Shown: positions 35,781 through 47,461 of the stretch, in pieces | How the letters are laid out: every line of letters starts with the position of its first letter | Numbering within the stretch: position 1 is the first letter of the stretch | Source of the DNA: Vitrella brassicaformis | Lineage: Eukaryota > Sar > Vitrellaceae | Assembly (NCBI GenBank): GCA_001179505.1 | Contig: CDMY01000360.1 | Span: 37,787 to 101,786, forward strand | Reading direction: 5' to 3' | DNA length: 64,000 nucleotides | Program-made: the position numbers and the translations under genes | Notes under the pieces: generated by a model | What the model saw: the letters and a program-made list of their open reading frames with translations, nothing else | Told to the model about the DNA's origin: nothing | Databases searched by the model: none

Positions 35781-36689
35781 ATGGACCGAATTCGGCGAAG
35801 CTCAGCTCTTCGAAACTCCTCGGCACCGTCATCCGCCTCATCCGGTGCGCTTGCGGTTCGACAGCGCCTCCGCAAACTCGCCAGCAGACCCCAGGAGCCC
35901 ACACAGCCCGCATCTGGTCAGAAGACTGCTCCCACGCCCTGTGAATCCTGCCGAAACCGGCCTTCCGCATCGTTGTTCGACAATGTCGCGTTGGACACTC
36001 TGTGCCACGCCCTCAGCTACTGCGACTGCCGCAGCATCGTCACTCTCGGTGGTGCATCACGCGCGCAACAGCGGTTGGCCAAGCACCGGAGCGTGTGGAA
36101 GACACTCGTCGAGCAATCATATCCCGACACAGATGAGGCGAGCAAGCCGCCTCACATCAGCTGGCGGCGGTTCTACCTGTCCATCAAGGCGGAGCGCATC
36201 ACGGCAGAGGTCCGGCGGCAGACGGTCCTCAAGGTCAAAGTCCGGTCCTTGATGCAGCAGGCGGACCAGGAGATCTATTACCTGCAACAAGAGATCATTC
36301 GGCTGGAGGAGAGCATCAATGACGCCCTACGTCGCCAGCGCGGCCTCACCAAGCAGTTCCAGGAGCTGCGGGCCATCCGATCCTTCGAGACCAGCTGGGC
36401 GTTGCAGGCGGTGAAGGACCGCTATGCGGGCGAGGTGGGGAGGGGCAGGGGCAGCACGTCGACCGATGAATGCCTCGAGGCGCTCAAGGCGCACCAGAAG
36501 GACACGCGCGAGCAGCACCAGCAGTACGTCAAGAACCTGGGGGGCGTGCGGCGGCGCATATCCGAGATCCAAGGGAAGGTGCCTGGTTTTCGGCGGCGGC
36601 ATGGTGTGATGGTAGCCAAGATCGAAGAGCTGAAGCAGCAGAGGGAGAGGATACAGAGGGCAGGAGGGCCGGCCCCAGCCGACAGCTAG
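35781..36689 (+). CDS. F-box-like protein with coiled coil, single exon
   Basis: One uninterrupted exon of 302 aa, unusual for this window. The first 60 residues are Ser/Arg/Pro-rich with a CESC pair. Residues about 66-110 (LFDNVALDTLCHALSYCDCRSIVTLGGASRAQQRLAKHRSVWKTL) follow the F-box pattern: a hydrophobic start, then a Cys/Leu-rich helix, then xxWKxL. The rest is a long predicted coiled coil rich in Arg, Gln and Glu (VRSLMQQADQEIYYLQQEI, then EELKQQRERIQ at the end). F-box proteins bring substrates to SCF ubiquitin ligases; here a coiled coil takes the place of WD40 or LRR repeats. The F-box call is from pattern only. No intron suggests either a simple gene or a retrocopy. Confidence 0.7.
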   Translation: MDRIRRSSALRNSSAPSSASSGALAVRQRLRKLASRPQEPTQPASGQKTAPTPCESCRNRPSASLFDNVALDTLCHALSYCDCRSIVTLGGASRAQQRLAKHRSVWKTLVEQSYPDTDEASKPPHISWRRFYLSIKAERITAEVRRQTVLKVKVRSLMQQADQEIYYLQQEIIRLEESINDALRRQRGLTKQFQELRAIRSFETSWALQAVKDRYAGEVGRGRGSTSTDECLEALKAHQKDTREQHQQYVKNLGGVRRRISEIQGKVPGFRRRHGVMVAKIEELKQQRERIQRAGGPAPADS

Positions 36690-37009
36690 GTGACGGTGTG
36701 TGTAATGCACACGGGGGCGCTGATGTGCGTGAGGGTGTCAACAAGCGGGTGATGGTCACGGAGGGCAGGTGGGTGTTAGATGTCAGGGCGAGCATCGATA
36801 TCGCCATTTTTGCGTGCTGAGCAAGACCGTGCCTGTATACAGACTGTCGAAATGTGCGTCATGAATGGCGATGATGGGCATATGATGGGCATGAACCTGT
36901 TGAGATTTTCCCAACGCACTCCCAATGGACGAAATAATAACTGAGCACAATTAACGGCTCGTAGCAGCAAGCTGTCGCGCCTTCTCTTTCCTTTCCCGCG
37001 CTTCACACG
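36690..37009. other. Intergenic region
   Basis: 320 bp between the F-box-like and PAN-domain genes, both on the plus strand; nothing recognised. It must contain the 3' UTR of the first and the promoter of the second. Confidence 0.5.
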
Positions 37010-40000
37010 ATGTTTCCCTCATACCTGTCGATCCCCTTCGCCCTCTTCCTCCTGGCCGCACCTGTCGGCATCGCACAGCCGCCGGAGCTCCTCCAGCCGA
37101 CGATAACTGATGCGGGCCCGCCGATGTCCACACAGCAGCAGGGCAACGGTGCGCACCATACGAGCGGGAGAGAAAGGGCGGAGAAGGAGCAGCACGCCTC
37201 TTTCTTCTCGGCGTTGCCACTCGTGTCTCTTGTCTGGTGTGTGCTTGTCTGGGTGCAGGTCTCCGGGGCTCAGCCAACCGTGTCACCGCAACCACGGCTC
37301 AAGCTCCCACGAGCGGTGAGCGAAACCACCACAGGACACACACACGCACACACACACACACACAGACGTTAGGCGTCCCAAGTCGTTAATATCTGTGTGT
37401 GCCGCCTGTTTCTGTTGCAGCGACCCGTTGCGCTGCTTGGTGGATTGACCATGAGTTCGATTCGCCTGAAGGGGCAGTGGAGAAGGTCGTGCCACAGGCG
37501 GCCACCGCCCGGATGTGCCAGGCGGCGTGTGCCATGTCCAACGATTGCAAGTGGTTCAGCTTCTCGGGCAAGAGGGTGTGCAATCTGTTTGACGCCGTGC
37601 CGATGGAGTACCGAGTGGTGGAGGGGGCTGTCAGCGGTGGCAAGAGCTGCACACAGATTAGACCAGCCTATCGGAAAGGTAGGTGCATTTCTGCGAGAGG
37701 GGAAGCGCCTGTGTATCTCCGGGTTTGGGGCTGGGGCTGGGGTTTGCCCTTACAGGTCTTCTTGGTGGCTTCCTGTATGTGCCCCTCGGTGGCAACAAGA
37801 CTGACGACGGCGAGGCTGCCGCCTTCAAGGCCATCTCTGCAGACAAAGGCCCAATCGCCGTCCCCTTCGAGGGCACACCCCCCGTCCTAAAGCTCACCCC
37901 AGCCGTCACTGATGACTTCACCATCGGTACCAAACACACACACATTCCACCCCCGCCCTCCCACCTACTCCTTCCCCGTGTGTGTGTCAGTTGCTGTGCT
38001 GGCCAACCAGTCGGCTACTGACGCCCGGACGCTGTCGGGCCGCGTGCGGTGGACTCTGCTCGAGTACGACAACGACAAGAGGACCACCGAGAAAAGCTCC
38101 ATCCTCCCCAGCGAAGGGCGGGCCAATGCCAATGCCTTCCACTTCGACTCCTTCTTCCCGTGGGCCGCCACCGACCGCCAGCCGTCGACAATGGCGCCCA
38201 AGGAGTCGTGCTCACAAGGCAACGTCCTGGATGTTATTCTCTGCAACCAGTTTGCGTCACTTCTTCGCGTGTCCGAAACGGCGAACAAGGCCGAGGACCA
38301 AGACGCGGAGGAAGAGAAGGAAAATGAGAATGAGAGCGGGGAGGATCAGAATGAGAGCGTATTGGAGAAGCTGCAGAAACAGATCAGCAAGACAAAGGGG
38401 GAGGTGGAGACCAAGGGCCGGGCAGATGGGCCCGCCGAGGAGAAGCTCGACGGCCCCGAAGATGTGCTGACTGATGATGAGGCTGAGGAGCAGGAGGATC
38501 TCGCGGATTCCGCCGCTGAAGAGGGGGATGAGAATGAGGCGCCCGTCAACACTGATGAGGTTGCTGGTGTGGAGGAAGGGTACGTCACTCCTTCGGACCA
38601 GTACCTCACAGACAAGCTGGGCCTGCTCTTCTCCGGATTCAGAAAGACAGGTAGGTAGGGCATTCCTTTCGGCCAGCCAGCTGACCAAAGATGAGACACC
38701 ATTGCATCTGTCTGTCTCGGTGTGTGTACCAACCCCCCCACTCACCTCACAGGCAAGGATGCCTCTCAGATGCCCCGCAAGACCTTTGCCCTCCGCGCGC
38801 AGTACTTCTCCGAGAGCACCGACGGTTCGCCGCCCGGCCCGCCCCTGCTCATGTACGTGGAGGTGCTGCCCCTCTCCAATCAAGGCATGTTCCACTACAA
38901 TCGCCTCTCACAAGGACACAAGGTGCGCGACCTGCCCATCACTGGCTGGGACACCGAGACCACCGGGGAACAAGCGGAGGAGGACGACGGCGACAAACCG
39001 AGTGAAGGGACCACCAACAAACGCAAGAAGCGCAAGGGCGAGCCCAAGATGAAGACCATTCGGTGCGGGGATACTGTTGTGGTCAACACCAAGGAGGGCC
39101 ATAGTCTGGGGGCTGACATCAAGTGCGGCATGCTCGTGTCGAAGGAGGGGCTGGCGTACGACGTCCAGCCGGCGCCGGCTAAACGGTGGGTCAGTCAGTT
39201 GACGAGTTGACGGCATGGATGGATGGATGGATGCGCACCTTGTGTGTCTGTGTGTGTGTGTGTGTGTGTATGGTGTGTCTTTGTTTGTCAGCGGTATGGT
39301 GTATCGTGTGTTTGTGGGTAATGCGACGGCACTTGAAGTGGAGGCTGAGAGTGGGGGTCCCGACTCAGTGTTCCGCAACGCCACTGTGCTGGCCATGATG
39401 GACGGTGAGTGAATGGATGGATGGATGGAGGAAGGAACACACACCACAGCTCAGCTTCACCCGGTTCTATTCTCTGTGTGTGTGTGTGTGTCTGTGTGTA
39501 TGTGTGGCTGTGCCACATCGCATTGCTTCCATCGATCAGACTATAACGGTACGCCAACGAAAACTGCTGGTCTGCCCTGTCCTTCGTTCATCTCTCGTCC
39601 CTCCCTCCCCCGGGGCCTCGGATGTGTTGGGATGTGTTGTGTGCAGATGCTTCGGCCATGTACAAGTGCCACGAGGGCAGACTGCAGCAATCCATAATGC
39701 TCCCAGGCTTCGCTCACCTCGCCGGTTCGTGTGCCGCGTGACACACCACCAAGGGAAACCCATCCATCTCCATCCGGCTGTCTGCCTGCCTGCATCTGCT
39801 CGTGTGTGTCTCGATGCGCGCGCGTGTGTGTGTTCAGTTGGCGATTACAAGGACCGCAATGAGGGTGTCGCGACGACACTGCGCATCTCGGTGAGTGAGA
39901 AGATATGTATCCAAACACACACACACACACACACACACAAAGCTGACATAAGACTACACAGCACATGAGCCATGAGACATCTGTGCCACTGCTGTGGTGC

Positions 40001-40037
40001 TCTGTTGTGTGGTCGTCTGCAGTGCTCGTATATCTAG
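37010..40037 (+). CDS. Secreted protein with PAN/apple-like domain
   Basis: Exons 37010..37148, 37259..37315, 37421..37678, 37756..37926, 37991..38650, 38753..39185, 39292..39404, 39647..39724, 39838..39890, 40023..40037 (658 aa). A clear signal peptide opens it (SIPFALFLLAAPVGIAQ). Residues about 65-150 look like a PAN/apple module: TRCAAWWIDHEFD, then MCQAACAMSNDCKWFSFSG and VCNLFDAVP, with Cys spacing as in that fold. PAN modules bind proteins or sugars outside the cell. Next is a strand-rich region, a long acidic stretch (about 280-380) with repeated Glu/Asp, and two Cys-containing segments (YFSESTDGSPPGPPLLMYVE; KTIRCGDTVVVNTKEG). I see no C-terminal anchor. It is not assigned to a named family. 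The last coding exon is only 15 nt and is set by frame closure alone. Confidence 0.7.
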
Positions 40038-41158
40038 GCTCCAATTAAGGCTGGCGCGGAGAGAATGGATGGATGGGGGTCTTTTGTCGAGCTGCATCCC
40101 AAATCGGTGTGCCTATTGAGGGGGGTGGGTTGACCATCGATGCGATGCCCGGCAGGTCAATTAAGTCCACCAGAGGGCCTTTGTGTTTTTTTCTTCATCG
40201 TCCTTGATGGTATTTGTATGCTGATCAATCCATCCACGACACCGCCATGCCATGGCACCACCACCACCTCATCTCATGTGTCTGTCTGTCTGATGGGGGT
40301 GTCAGTCTGTCGGCTAGGCTACTGATGTGATATGCATTGCTGTCTGTCCATGGCATGTGGGTTGGGTGGGTGGGTCGACTGACTCCATCAATTAACTAAC
40401 AAGACTGACTGATGGTGCACTGTGTGTGCAGTCATTGCCTGCACACGTTGGATGGATGGATGGATGGATGGACACCCGCCCGCCCCGTCGGTGTTTTTGT
40501 GTGTGTGTGTGCTGTGCTGCGCAAGTCCGACGCGCATCAAGACATACTCATCTGTACAACGGTCTAGACACAGCCAACGAGTCCATCCTTCCATCCATCA
40601 AGCACATGTGCGCCACCTTTCTGTCCGCAGAGGACATGTGTGCGCTGCCGCATGCATTCATTGCGTGTAACACGGCACACCGACAAACCACACCAAGCAA
40701 ACCTGGACCGATGTGTGGTCGATCCGGGGCTGCTGGGTTGGGGCCGTGAGCGTTGCGTGCCACACACACAGCGTGGATGCACGGACAGCGCCACACACGA
40801 GCATCAACAGCATCAATCGCATCGCATCGGGATGTATGTGTTGCCCCACACACACTTGTTCGCTAAGATGTCTTGGGCCTGCCGTGTGAGACCGATCAGC
40901 CGCTTTCACCCGTCCGCAGCGACGAGCTGAGAAGGCCCATGGAGCAACGGCGCTTCACGGGCTCTCTCGAGTCGACGCTGCGGATTGGCGAAGAGCGACT
41001 GATCTCTCACTTGCCAACCACCAATGCGCTGGATCTGCACTCTCCCTCCCTCCCTCTCAGGCATCGGCCAACCGATCACCCATGTATCCATCCATCCATC
41101 GATGTTAGTCAGTGTGTGCCGTCGCCCCCGCCCCTGTGTGCACATCCATCCCGCCCTC
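40038..41158. other. Convergent intergenic region
   Basis: No gene supported. It contains GGAT repeats at about 40447-40472 and a GTGT tract near 40497. Short frames on both strands look like chance. Confidence 0.5.
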
Positions 41159-42990
41159 CTATCTGTCCCCATCGCCGCTCACACTGTCCTCCTGCACCAT
41201 CATGACGTCATCCGCTGCTGGTGGTACTACTGGTGGGGGTGGGGCTGCTGGTGGTGGGCCTGGTGGGGGGAGAGAGGGGGAGGGGAGGGGACCTGACGGC
41301 TCCATGATGTGAGGTGACGGCCTTTGTGGCTGCTGCTGCCGCTGGTGGTGGTGGAGGTCGTCCTCCTTCTTGATCGTGACGTTGTTGTTGTTGTTGTTGT
41401 TCTCTGACGGCGTGTCGTTCTGGGCCGGTGCGTCGTCCTCGTCAACACCCAGACGGGCCGCCTCCTACACACGCACAAGCACAAGCAAACACACACACAC
41501 ACACACACACACGTAAGAAGAATGATGAATGGATAAGCTCTGTTGAGCGTCGCCAGCTGCTCACCTCTCGCACCAAGTACGTCCACATCACAATGGACCT
41601 GTCCACACCGCAACCTGACGACCCACGCCACGCCCCCACAGAAACCAACACCACACAGACACAGTGAATGAATGGATGGACGGCCTGGAGGCCTAGATAT
41701 CTCTCTTGGCCGCTCGCTCACCAGTGGATATCATGATGCCTGTCTGGTGTGAGGGGTGGCAGTCGACGCTGCTGACGAACATCTTGTGCATCCGCCGTGA
41801 CGGCACATAGTTTGGCCGCTTGCCCCCCCGCCGCAGGCGCACCGGTGGGCCCTCCTTGGCCCCCGTGAAGCCATCCCACATGTGGACGTACCCGTCATGC
41901 CCCGGGATCAGCACACGGTCTCGCCAGAAACACCCAAACACAGAGGGCGCCATGACGCGCCGCAGCTCGGGGGCCTTGGCCTCCCTCTCCCTCCGCACCA
42001 TCTGCACGTTCCTCTGGTGCTGCTCGAGCGTCCTGGTCAGCGTCTCGGGGGTGTCTGTCGCACGGCGCATCCGGGCTCGCATGCTGCTGCCGAGGGGGCA
42101 GTCGAGGAGGGAGGCCTGGACGCGGTTCCTGGAGAGGTCCCACACGCGGCCCTTGCTGTCGAACGTGACGGAGAGCAGGTACTGCGAGTTGCTCGACAAG
42201 GCGCCGTGGCAACACGGGGTGGCGTCGTCGGCAGCGAACGTCCGTAGCATCTGTGTGGAAAGAGTGGATGGATGGATGGATGGATGGACGGCGAGTGTAT
42301 GTCCATTGCCCACCCGCATGAGCGAAGTGCTCCAGAGTCTGCAGAAGCCGTCGAATGAGGTTGAGGAGAAGACGCGGTCGTCTTGCGACATGTCCAGGCT
42401 CGTCACGGGCCCCTCGTGCGCCTTGAGGTCCATCAGACAACCGTGCCGACGCAGATCCCAATACTTGATCCGCTCATCGTAACCTGCACACAAACACACA
42501 CCCACACATCAACATATGACTGTCTGCCTGCCTCTCCGTCTGCCTGTGTTTCTTCCATGATACCTCCTGTGAGCAGCCATGTGTTGTCGAGGTGCGGCGC
42601 GGCCACGGTCATGCAGGCCGTCTCATGTGTGTCGTGAAGTGCGGCGGCCACCCTGCTGCTCTTCATCGAGAGCACCACCATGCTCCTATCGCTCCCCGCC
42701 GCAAACACATGCCGCCCGCCCTCGTGCCAGCACAGGTCGTTGAGTCCGCAGTCACTCACTCGCTCCGACCCGCCCATCTGCACCAGCTGCCCCGTTTCGA
42801 CGTCCCATATGCCGATCTTCCCATCGGCCGATGCAGTGGCGAGGTGCTTGCCGTCTGGCGAGAAGCGGCCGCGTGTGATGCCGCCCGTGTGGCCCTCGAG
42901 GCGCCTCACGGGGTACCATTCACCGTTGTCCTCGCCGACGCGGAAGTTGTAGAGAGCCGGCGGGTGGTATCCACAGAGAGATGCCGCCAT
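41159..42990 (-). CDS. WDR5: WDR5-like WD40 protein with poly-Asn/Pro tail
   Basis: Exons 42990..42564, 42483..42314, 42250..41722, 41614..41565, 41464..41159 (493 aa). WD40 repeats read in order: RRLEGHTGGITRGRFSPDG...ATASADGKIGIWDV; LNDLCWHEGG; LTGGYDERIKYWDL; KAHEGPVTSLDMSQDD...TSFDGFCRLW; LSSNSQYLLSVTFDSKGRVWDL; then CGVDRSIVMW. Order and phrases such as SFDGFCRLW and the following ATP-like block resemble WDR5/Swd3, the core subunit of histone H3K4 methyltransferase complexes. It departs from WDR5 by an inserted Arg/Glu-rich helix (about 290-345) and by a C-terminal tail with seven Asn, His/Gln runs and a Pro-rich end, so complex membership is inference. The ATG at 42990 is preferred; the frame extends to 43095 only with GTG. 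Confidence 0.65.
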
Positions 42991-43201
42991 TTGTGATGTT
43001 TTGGCTTTCCCTTTAGCGGTTTCAAGGGTTCCTCTGCGAGCTTTGTTTGCGAAGGGAGAGGAGGGAGAACGCGACGCGGCGTTTGTCCTGTCCACTCACT
43101 AGTGCACTACTCTCTGTAGGCAAGACCAACCGCGAAGCTACACATCTCAAGCGGCTCCATCACTTGCTCGAGGGTGTTGACGAGTAGTTGGGTGTTGTTT
43201 G
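42991..43201. promoter_or_regulatory. Divergent promoter, WDR5-like / PrsW-like
   Basis: Contains TGCGAGCTTT at 43035-43044, 45 bp from the WDR5-like ATG. Confidence 0.45.
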
Positions 43202-44787
43202 ATGGAGATGGAGCAGTCAGCGTACGACCGACAAGTGCCGTTCGCACCCTATGGGCAGCTCCCAGCCAGCCAAACCAATGGAGTCATACCAGCGCCATCT
43301 GTCACCTTCAGAAGCCCGGGTAGGGTAACCACCACGATGACCGCACACACGCCACCGCAGACAGACAACACAGAGCGTGATATCAGCACGTGTTCAGATC
43401 TGATCTCCCTGTTGTGCTGTGCTGTGGTGTGGTGTGGTGTGGTGTGTCACCTACCTACAGATCAGCTGAGTCAGCTGCGTGGCCGCAAGTGTTTCCGGCC
43501 GTGCACCCCGATCGCCACGGTGCTGGCCATAGTGTTCATCTACGCCATCACCCGGGAGATCGGCGTGCTGCTCTTCTGCCTCAGCGTCATACCAGTCATC
43601 GCCATCCTGTTCCTTCTCTACCACAAGCGTGCACACGAAATGTCAGTGGAGCTCCTGTTGGAGATGTTCTGGACCGGCGCGCTGCTCTCGTGCCTCGCGG
43701 CGGTGATACTCGAGGGCACTGGCACGGGCTATGAGACCACCAGCCAGGCCCTCAAGGACTGCCACATCTCCCTGGTGCCGGAGGCGCAGACGCCCAAGAA
43801 CGGCACACTGACCCCCACGGCCGCCCCGCCCGATAGTGATAGTGGGGGTGGAGGCGGGCACCCCCCGAGTCTCTATTGCGACCTGAAGTTCTTCGTGTAC
43901 ATTCTGATTGTGGTGGGGGCCTCCGAGGAGCTGTGCAAGTTCGTCATAGCCATGTCGCGCGTGCGGCTGCGGGTGGACGCGCTGCCCTACACGTGTGCCT
44001 GCTGGTGGAGGGTGGTCGACACACCCTATGCCCTCGCACTGGTGGGGGCGACCGCGGCTGCTGGGTGAGCATGCGATGCGCACACACACTGACAGAAATA
44101 CCGAGAGTCCATTCATTTCACGATGGCATAGCCATCCATCTTTGGTGTGTGTGTGTCAGGTTCGCCTGCATCGAGAACATCGAGTACAACGTCTTCAGCA
44201 CGCTGAGCGCCTTCAACCCCACGGGCCCCAACCTTCTCGGAGCCCTCCTCCAGACACTGCTGCGCGCCGTCCTGGCCATCCCATTCCACGTCTCAGCCAC
44301 TGGATACGCTTCCTGCCGCCTCGCCAAGTTCCTCTTCGCCCAACCGACCAACGCCCTCTCAAGCACGGCCCCCCTGCGGCCGTCCAACACTGAGATGAAC
44401 GGCTTGGTAAGCGGTGGTGCAGGTGGTGGCGGTGCTGGGGGCAGGAGGGACCGGCAGCACCATGTCCACTATGAGACGCTGGCCGGCAAGGGCCCCTCGC
44501 TGCTCGACTACGCGAGCTTCCTGTGGCTGCCCATCCTGATGCACGGCACATACGACTCGTGCCTCATGCTGATGACTCTCTACGCCATGAACAGCGCCAA
44601 TGGGGTGGCGTTGACCCTGCTGCTCACCGCCATGGGGGCCTTCCTGGTGATGGTGGTCATGTTTATCTGGGAGTGGTGGTCTCTCCGGAAGCTGCCATTC
44701 TATGAGCAGAGGGGCGGGGCGGAGGGCGGCATGATGATCGAGGTCACTTCGGGGCCGGTGGTGACCGAAGTGGTGACGCGGGAGTGA
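43202..44787 (+). CDS. PrsW-like intramembrane protease
   Basis: Exons 43202..43319, 43461..44064, 44160..44787 (449 aa). Multi-pass membrane protein with the PrsW motifs in order: SEELCKF (EExxK), FACIENIEYN (FxxxEN), PFHVSATGY, and LMHGTYDSC (HxxxD). In bacteria PrsW is a site-1 protease that cuts anti-sigma factors in the membrane; the Glu pair and the His residues are needed. The motifs sit in or next to hydrophobic segments (VFIYAITREIGVLLFCLSVI; FFVYILIVVGASEELCKF; ALTLLLTAMGAFLVMVVMFI). Compared with bacterial members it has a polar N-terminal tail, a Cys/Gly-rich loop between TM segments and a Gly/Arg insertion before the last His motif. The substrate is unknown. The first intron (43320-43460) may instead be coding because the frame runs through it. 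Confidence 0.8.
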
Positions 44788-45297
44788 TCATGACGTGTGT
44801 GTGTGTGTGTGAGGCATTTGCTCAAGGCAGTTGCAATGAGACAGACAGACAGACAGACAGGCAGGAACGGACAGGCGGCCGGGTGTGAAGGGTGTGGTGT
44901 GGCGTGCAGCCGGGCTAGGTTGGTGGTAGTTTATTTGTTTGTGAGGGCTGCAGGCAGCGATGTTGAGTAAGGCCAGAGAAGGCCAGCCAGAGATGCAACT
45001 CGCGTCGGCCCATCCATCTATCCATCGGATGTGCTGTCTGTCTGTCTCTGTCTCTCTGTCTGTGTCTGTGTCTGTGTGTGTGTGTGAGTGAGTGTAGTAT
45101 CTTGCTTGAAAGCACTGACTGTCTGACGGACACCACACCCTCTTTACAACCCATGTATAGTCGTGACAGACATCAATCACATCAAATGCTGCAGTGCATG
45201 ATTACATGTCAGGTGCTGTCATCACACACACACACACCATCTCTCTATGCACACGCACACACACACGCATCTCATCTCATCTGATCTTGTCAGTGAG
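44788..45297. other. Convergent intergenic region
   Basis: 510 bp with a CAGA tract at about 44840-44861, TCTG/GTGT repeats near 45036-45096 and a CA tract near 45228. No gene seen. Confidence 0.6.
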
Positions 45298-47346
45298 TCA
45301 TCGGAGCCCCATATTGACAAACTTCCCCCCATTCACTACACACAGCTGCCCCCACTCAAACCGCCCCGACTCGAGATCGGCACGCCCACAAGCCGGACAC
45401 TCATACTCCCTCACCCAGTAGGCAGCGAACCCATACCTCTCGGCCTCCTCCATGCAGGCGCGATACAACACATCACACAGCGAATACCGGCGGCCCGCCG
45501 TCGCCACCTTCACATCCTCATCCCCGCCCCCTCCCTTGTGGCATGTGAAGCACCGCAGCCCCACTACACGGCCACGGCCCCCCTCCCTGATCATGCGAGC
45601 AGCCACGAGGCAGTAGCTGACACACACACACACACACACAGACAGAGAGACACACACCCAGAGATTGACGGTGAAGGCAATACAGCACACCGTGCGTGTG
45701 TGTCTGTGTGTCTTTTGGTTTCTCGCTCACCATCTGACAGCCGCGTTAATGCGCTGGTAGAGGAGGCTGGCAGCGATGGGGATGGATGGGGGCGCGGGGG
45801 GGCTGAGTGCCTTGTGGATGATCTGCAGCAGATCCAAGACATATATGGCGGCCGGGCATTCTTTGACCGTCGCTCAGCGCTTAATTGACTCACATACACA
45901 CACACACACACACTTACCTGCAGGGCGTCCGGCGGCAGCGTTATGTGCTCGCCCGGTCGGCTGGCTATGGGTATCTTCTGGCTGATGCTGGCCATGATGG
46001 TACGAATGAGGCGGAGGGCCATGTTGACCGTGTTGAAGACGATCTGCTGTGGGAGGGTGGTGGTCACGTACCGGCGGTAGGCCTGCATGATGTCCCGCTG
46101 CCAGCCGCTCCACTGGGTGCGATCCTCTACATGCACCTGCACACGCACAGCAAAGGACACACACGGCAACTCCTGCAGTGAGTGCCCTCTCGCATCCCCA
46201 GCCAGCCAGCCAGCCAGCCATACCTCTTCTAATCGAGTCTCCATTTCGATGAAGATTCTCTCTAGGGGCCCGTAGTAGTCCTGCAGCTCGACCCTGGCCG
46301 CCTCCGCCTCCCTCGCCGCCCTTTCCCTCTCCCTCTCCCGGGCCGCCTTCTCGCGACGCACCGCCGACACGCGGACACGGCTCTCAGGGGGCACTACACC
46401 AGCACGGTAGGGCGACGCTGGTCACATACACAACACACACGCACACAAAAGGATACACACGGGGATGGGCGCGCTGCGGTGCGGTGGGGTGCGGTGCCCA
46501 GCTCACCTCCATGTTCGATTAGGGCGGGAAGTCTCTGTGTGTGACCTGAGAGCGCCGCCAGCTTGAGCGGCGTGTGGCCGTCGGAGTTCTTGGCGTTGAC
46601 GTTGTCCTTGTCGCCCTCGCGGCACATCCATGCGATCGTGGCCACATCTGACGCGTAGTGCAGCGGCAAATTGCCGTCGCCGTCACGCGCAGACAAAATC
46701 TCAGGCCTGCACACACACGCACACAGCACAGCAAGAAACCTGACACAGTGACACACGCAGAACATCGCAGAAGACGTCATCGGTCGGTTCACTGGTACCC
46801 TGCAGCTCTTCGCAGCATCCTCAGCAGCGCCATCTGCATCACGCCGTCCTCCAGTGGGTGCTCCGTGAAGCTGTGGATGGCCTGCTTGCCCCTGTCGTCT
46901 ACCACACCCACGATCCTCCCCCTGTCGCTGCTGTCCGCGAACATCTTGACGCGCCGCAGCTTCTCCAGACCACCGTGGGCAGACGCCGCCACCTCACACA
47001 GATGGAAGCCATCCAGCGACGGCTTGTGCACCAGCAGCACCGCGATGATATCCCACCTGCCGGCCGTGAACGCCGCCCTCAGGGGGTGGTTGCGATTGAC
47101 GTCTGCGCCCCCTTCCAACAGGGCCCTTATCACCCCGGGTGTGTGGCGGTTCCTCCTGTGGTGGCTGATGGCCAGTTGCACGAGCGATTGATCACCAAGT
47201 ACCAGCACTCGGCAGTCAGCCCCATCCCGCTGGATGAGCCTTTGGGCCTCTGCTGCGGTGATGGTAGCCTTCTCGATGCCTGTCGCGAGCGCCCTGGTGG
47301 AGGGGTGCGTGCCGGGAGGGAGCCGGAGGCTACGATTGCACTGCAT
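45298..47346 (-). CDS. Ankyrin-repeat protein, FxWGQL C-terminal family (copy 2)
   Basis: Exons 47346..46799, 46706..46507, 46393..46224, 46136..45918, 45822..45731, 45616..45298 (515 aa). The ATG at 47346 is the first in frame; the open frame reaches 47415 only with GTG. Ankyrin repeats: PGVIRALLEGGADVNRNHPLRAAF, GRWDIIAVLLVHKPSLDGFH, ARDGDGNLPLHYASDVATIAW and KNSDGHTPLKLAALSGHTQRLPALIEHGG. Then come an Arg/Glu/Ala-rich coiled coil, a helical region (AYRRYVTTTLPQQIVFNTVN), and a Cys-rich end: CFTCHKGG and YECPACGRADLESGRFEWGQL, perhaps a zinc site. The last 20 residues match the end of the 17792-19556 protein, which lacks the CxxC pairs. The function is unknown. The acceptor at 45823 was picked because it alone restores the frame. 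Confidence 0.75.
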
Positions 47347-47461
47347 GAGGCCTCTCACACCTGCACAACACTCCACAACGGAGGAAGGCCTGGCAGCAGC
47401 GATTTCATGGAGCACCCTATGCGTGTGCGAGCTTTCTCCAAGTGAATCCCATTTCGCAAAG
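47347..47461. promoter_or_regulatory. Divergent promoter, ankyrin copy 2 / CCCQ protein
   Basis: 115 bp between ATGs, with TGCGAGCTTT at 47426-47435, 27 bp before the plus-strand ATG. Confidence 0.5.

Noticed and set aside
35419-35970. 183-codon minus-strand frame over the start of the F-box-like gene
   Set aside because: Shadow of the sense frame and its leader; no recognisable domain.
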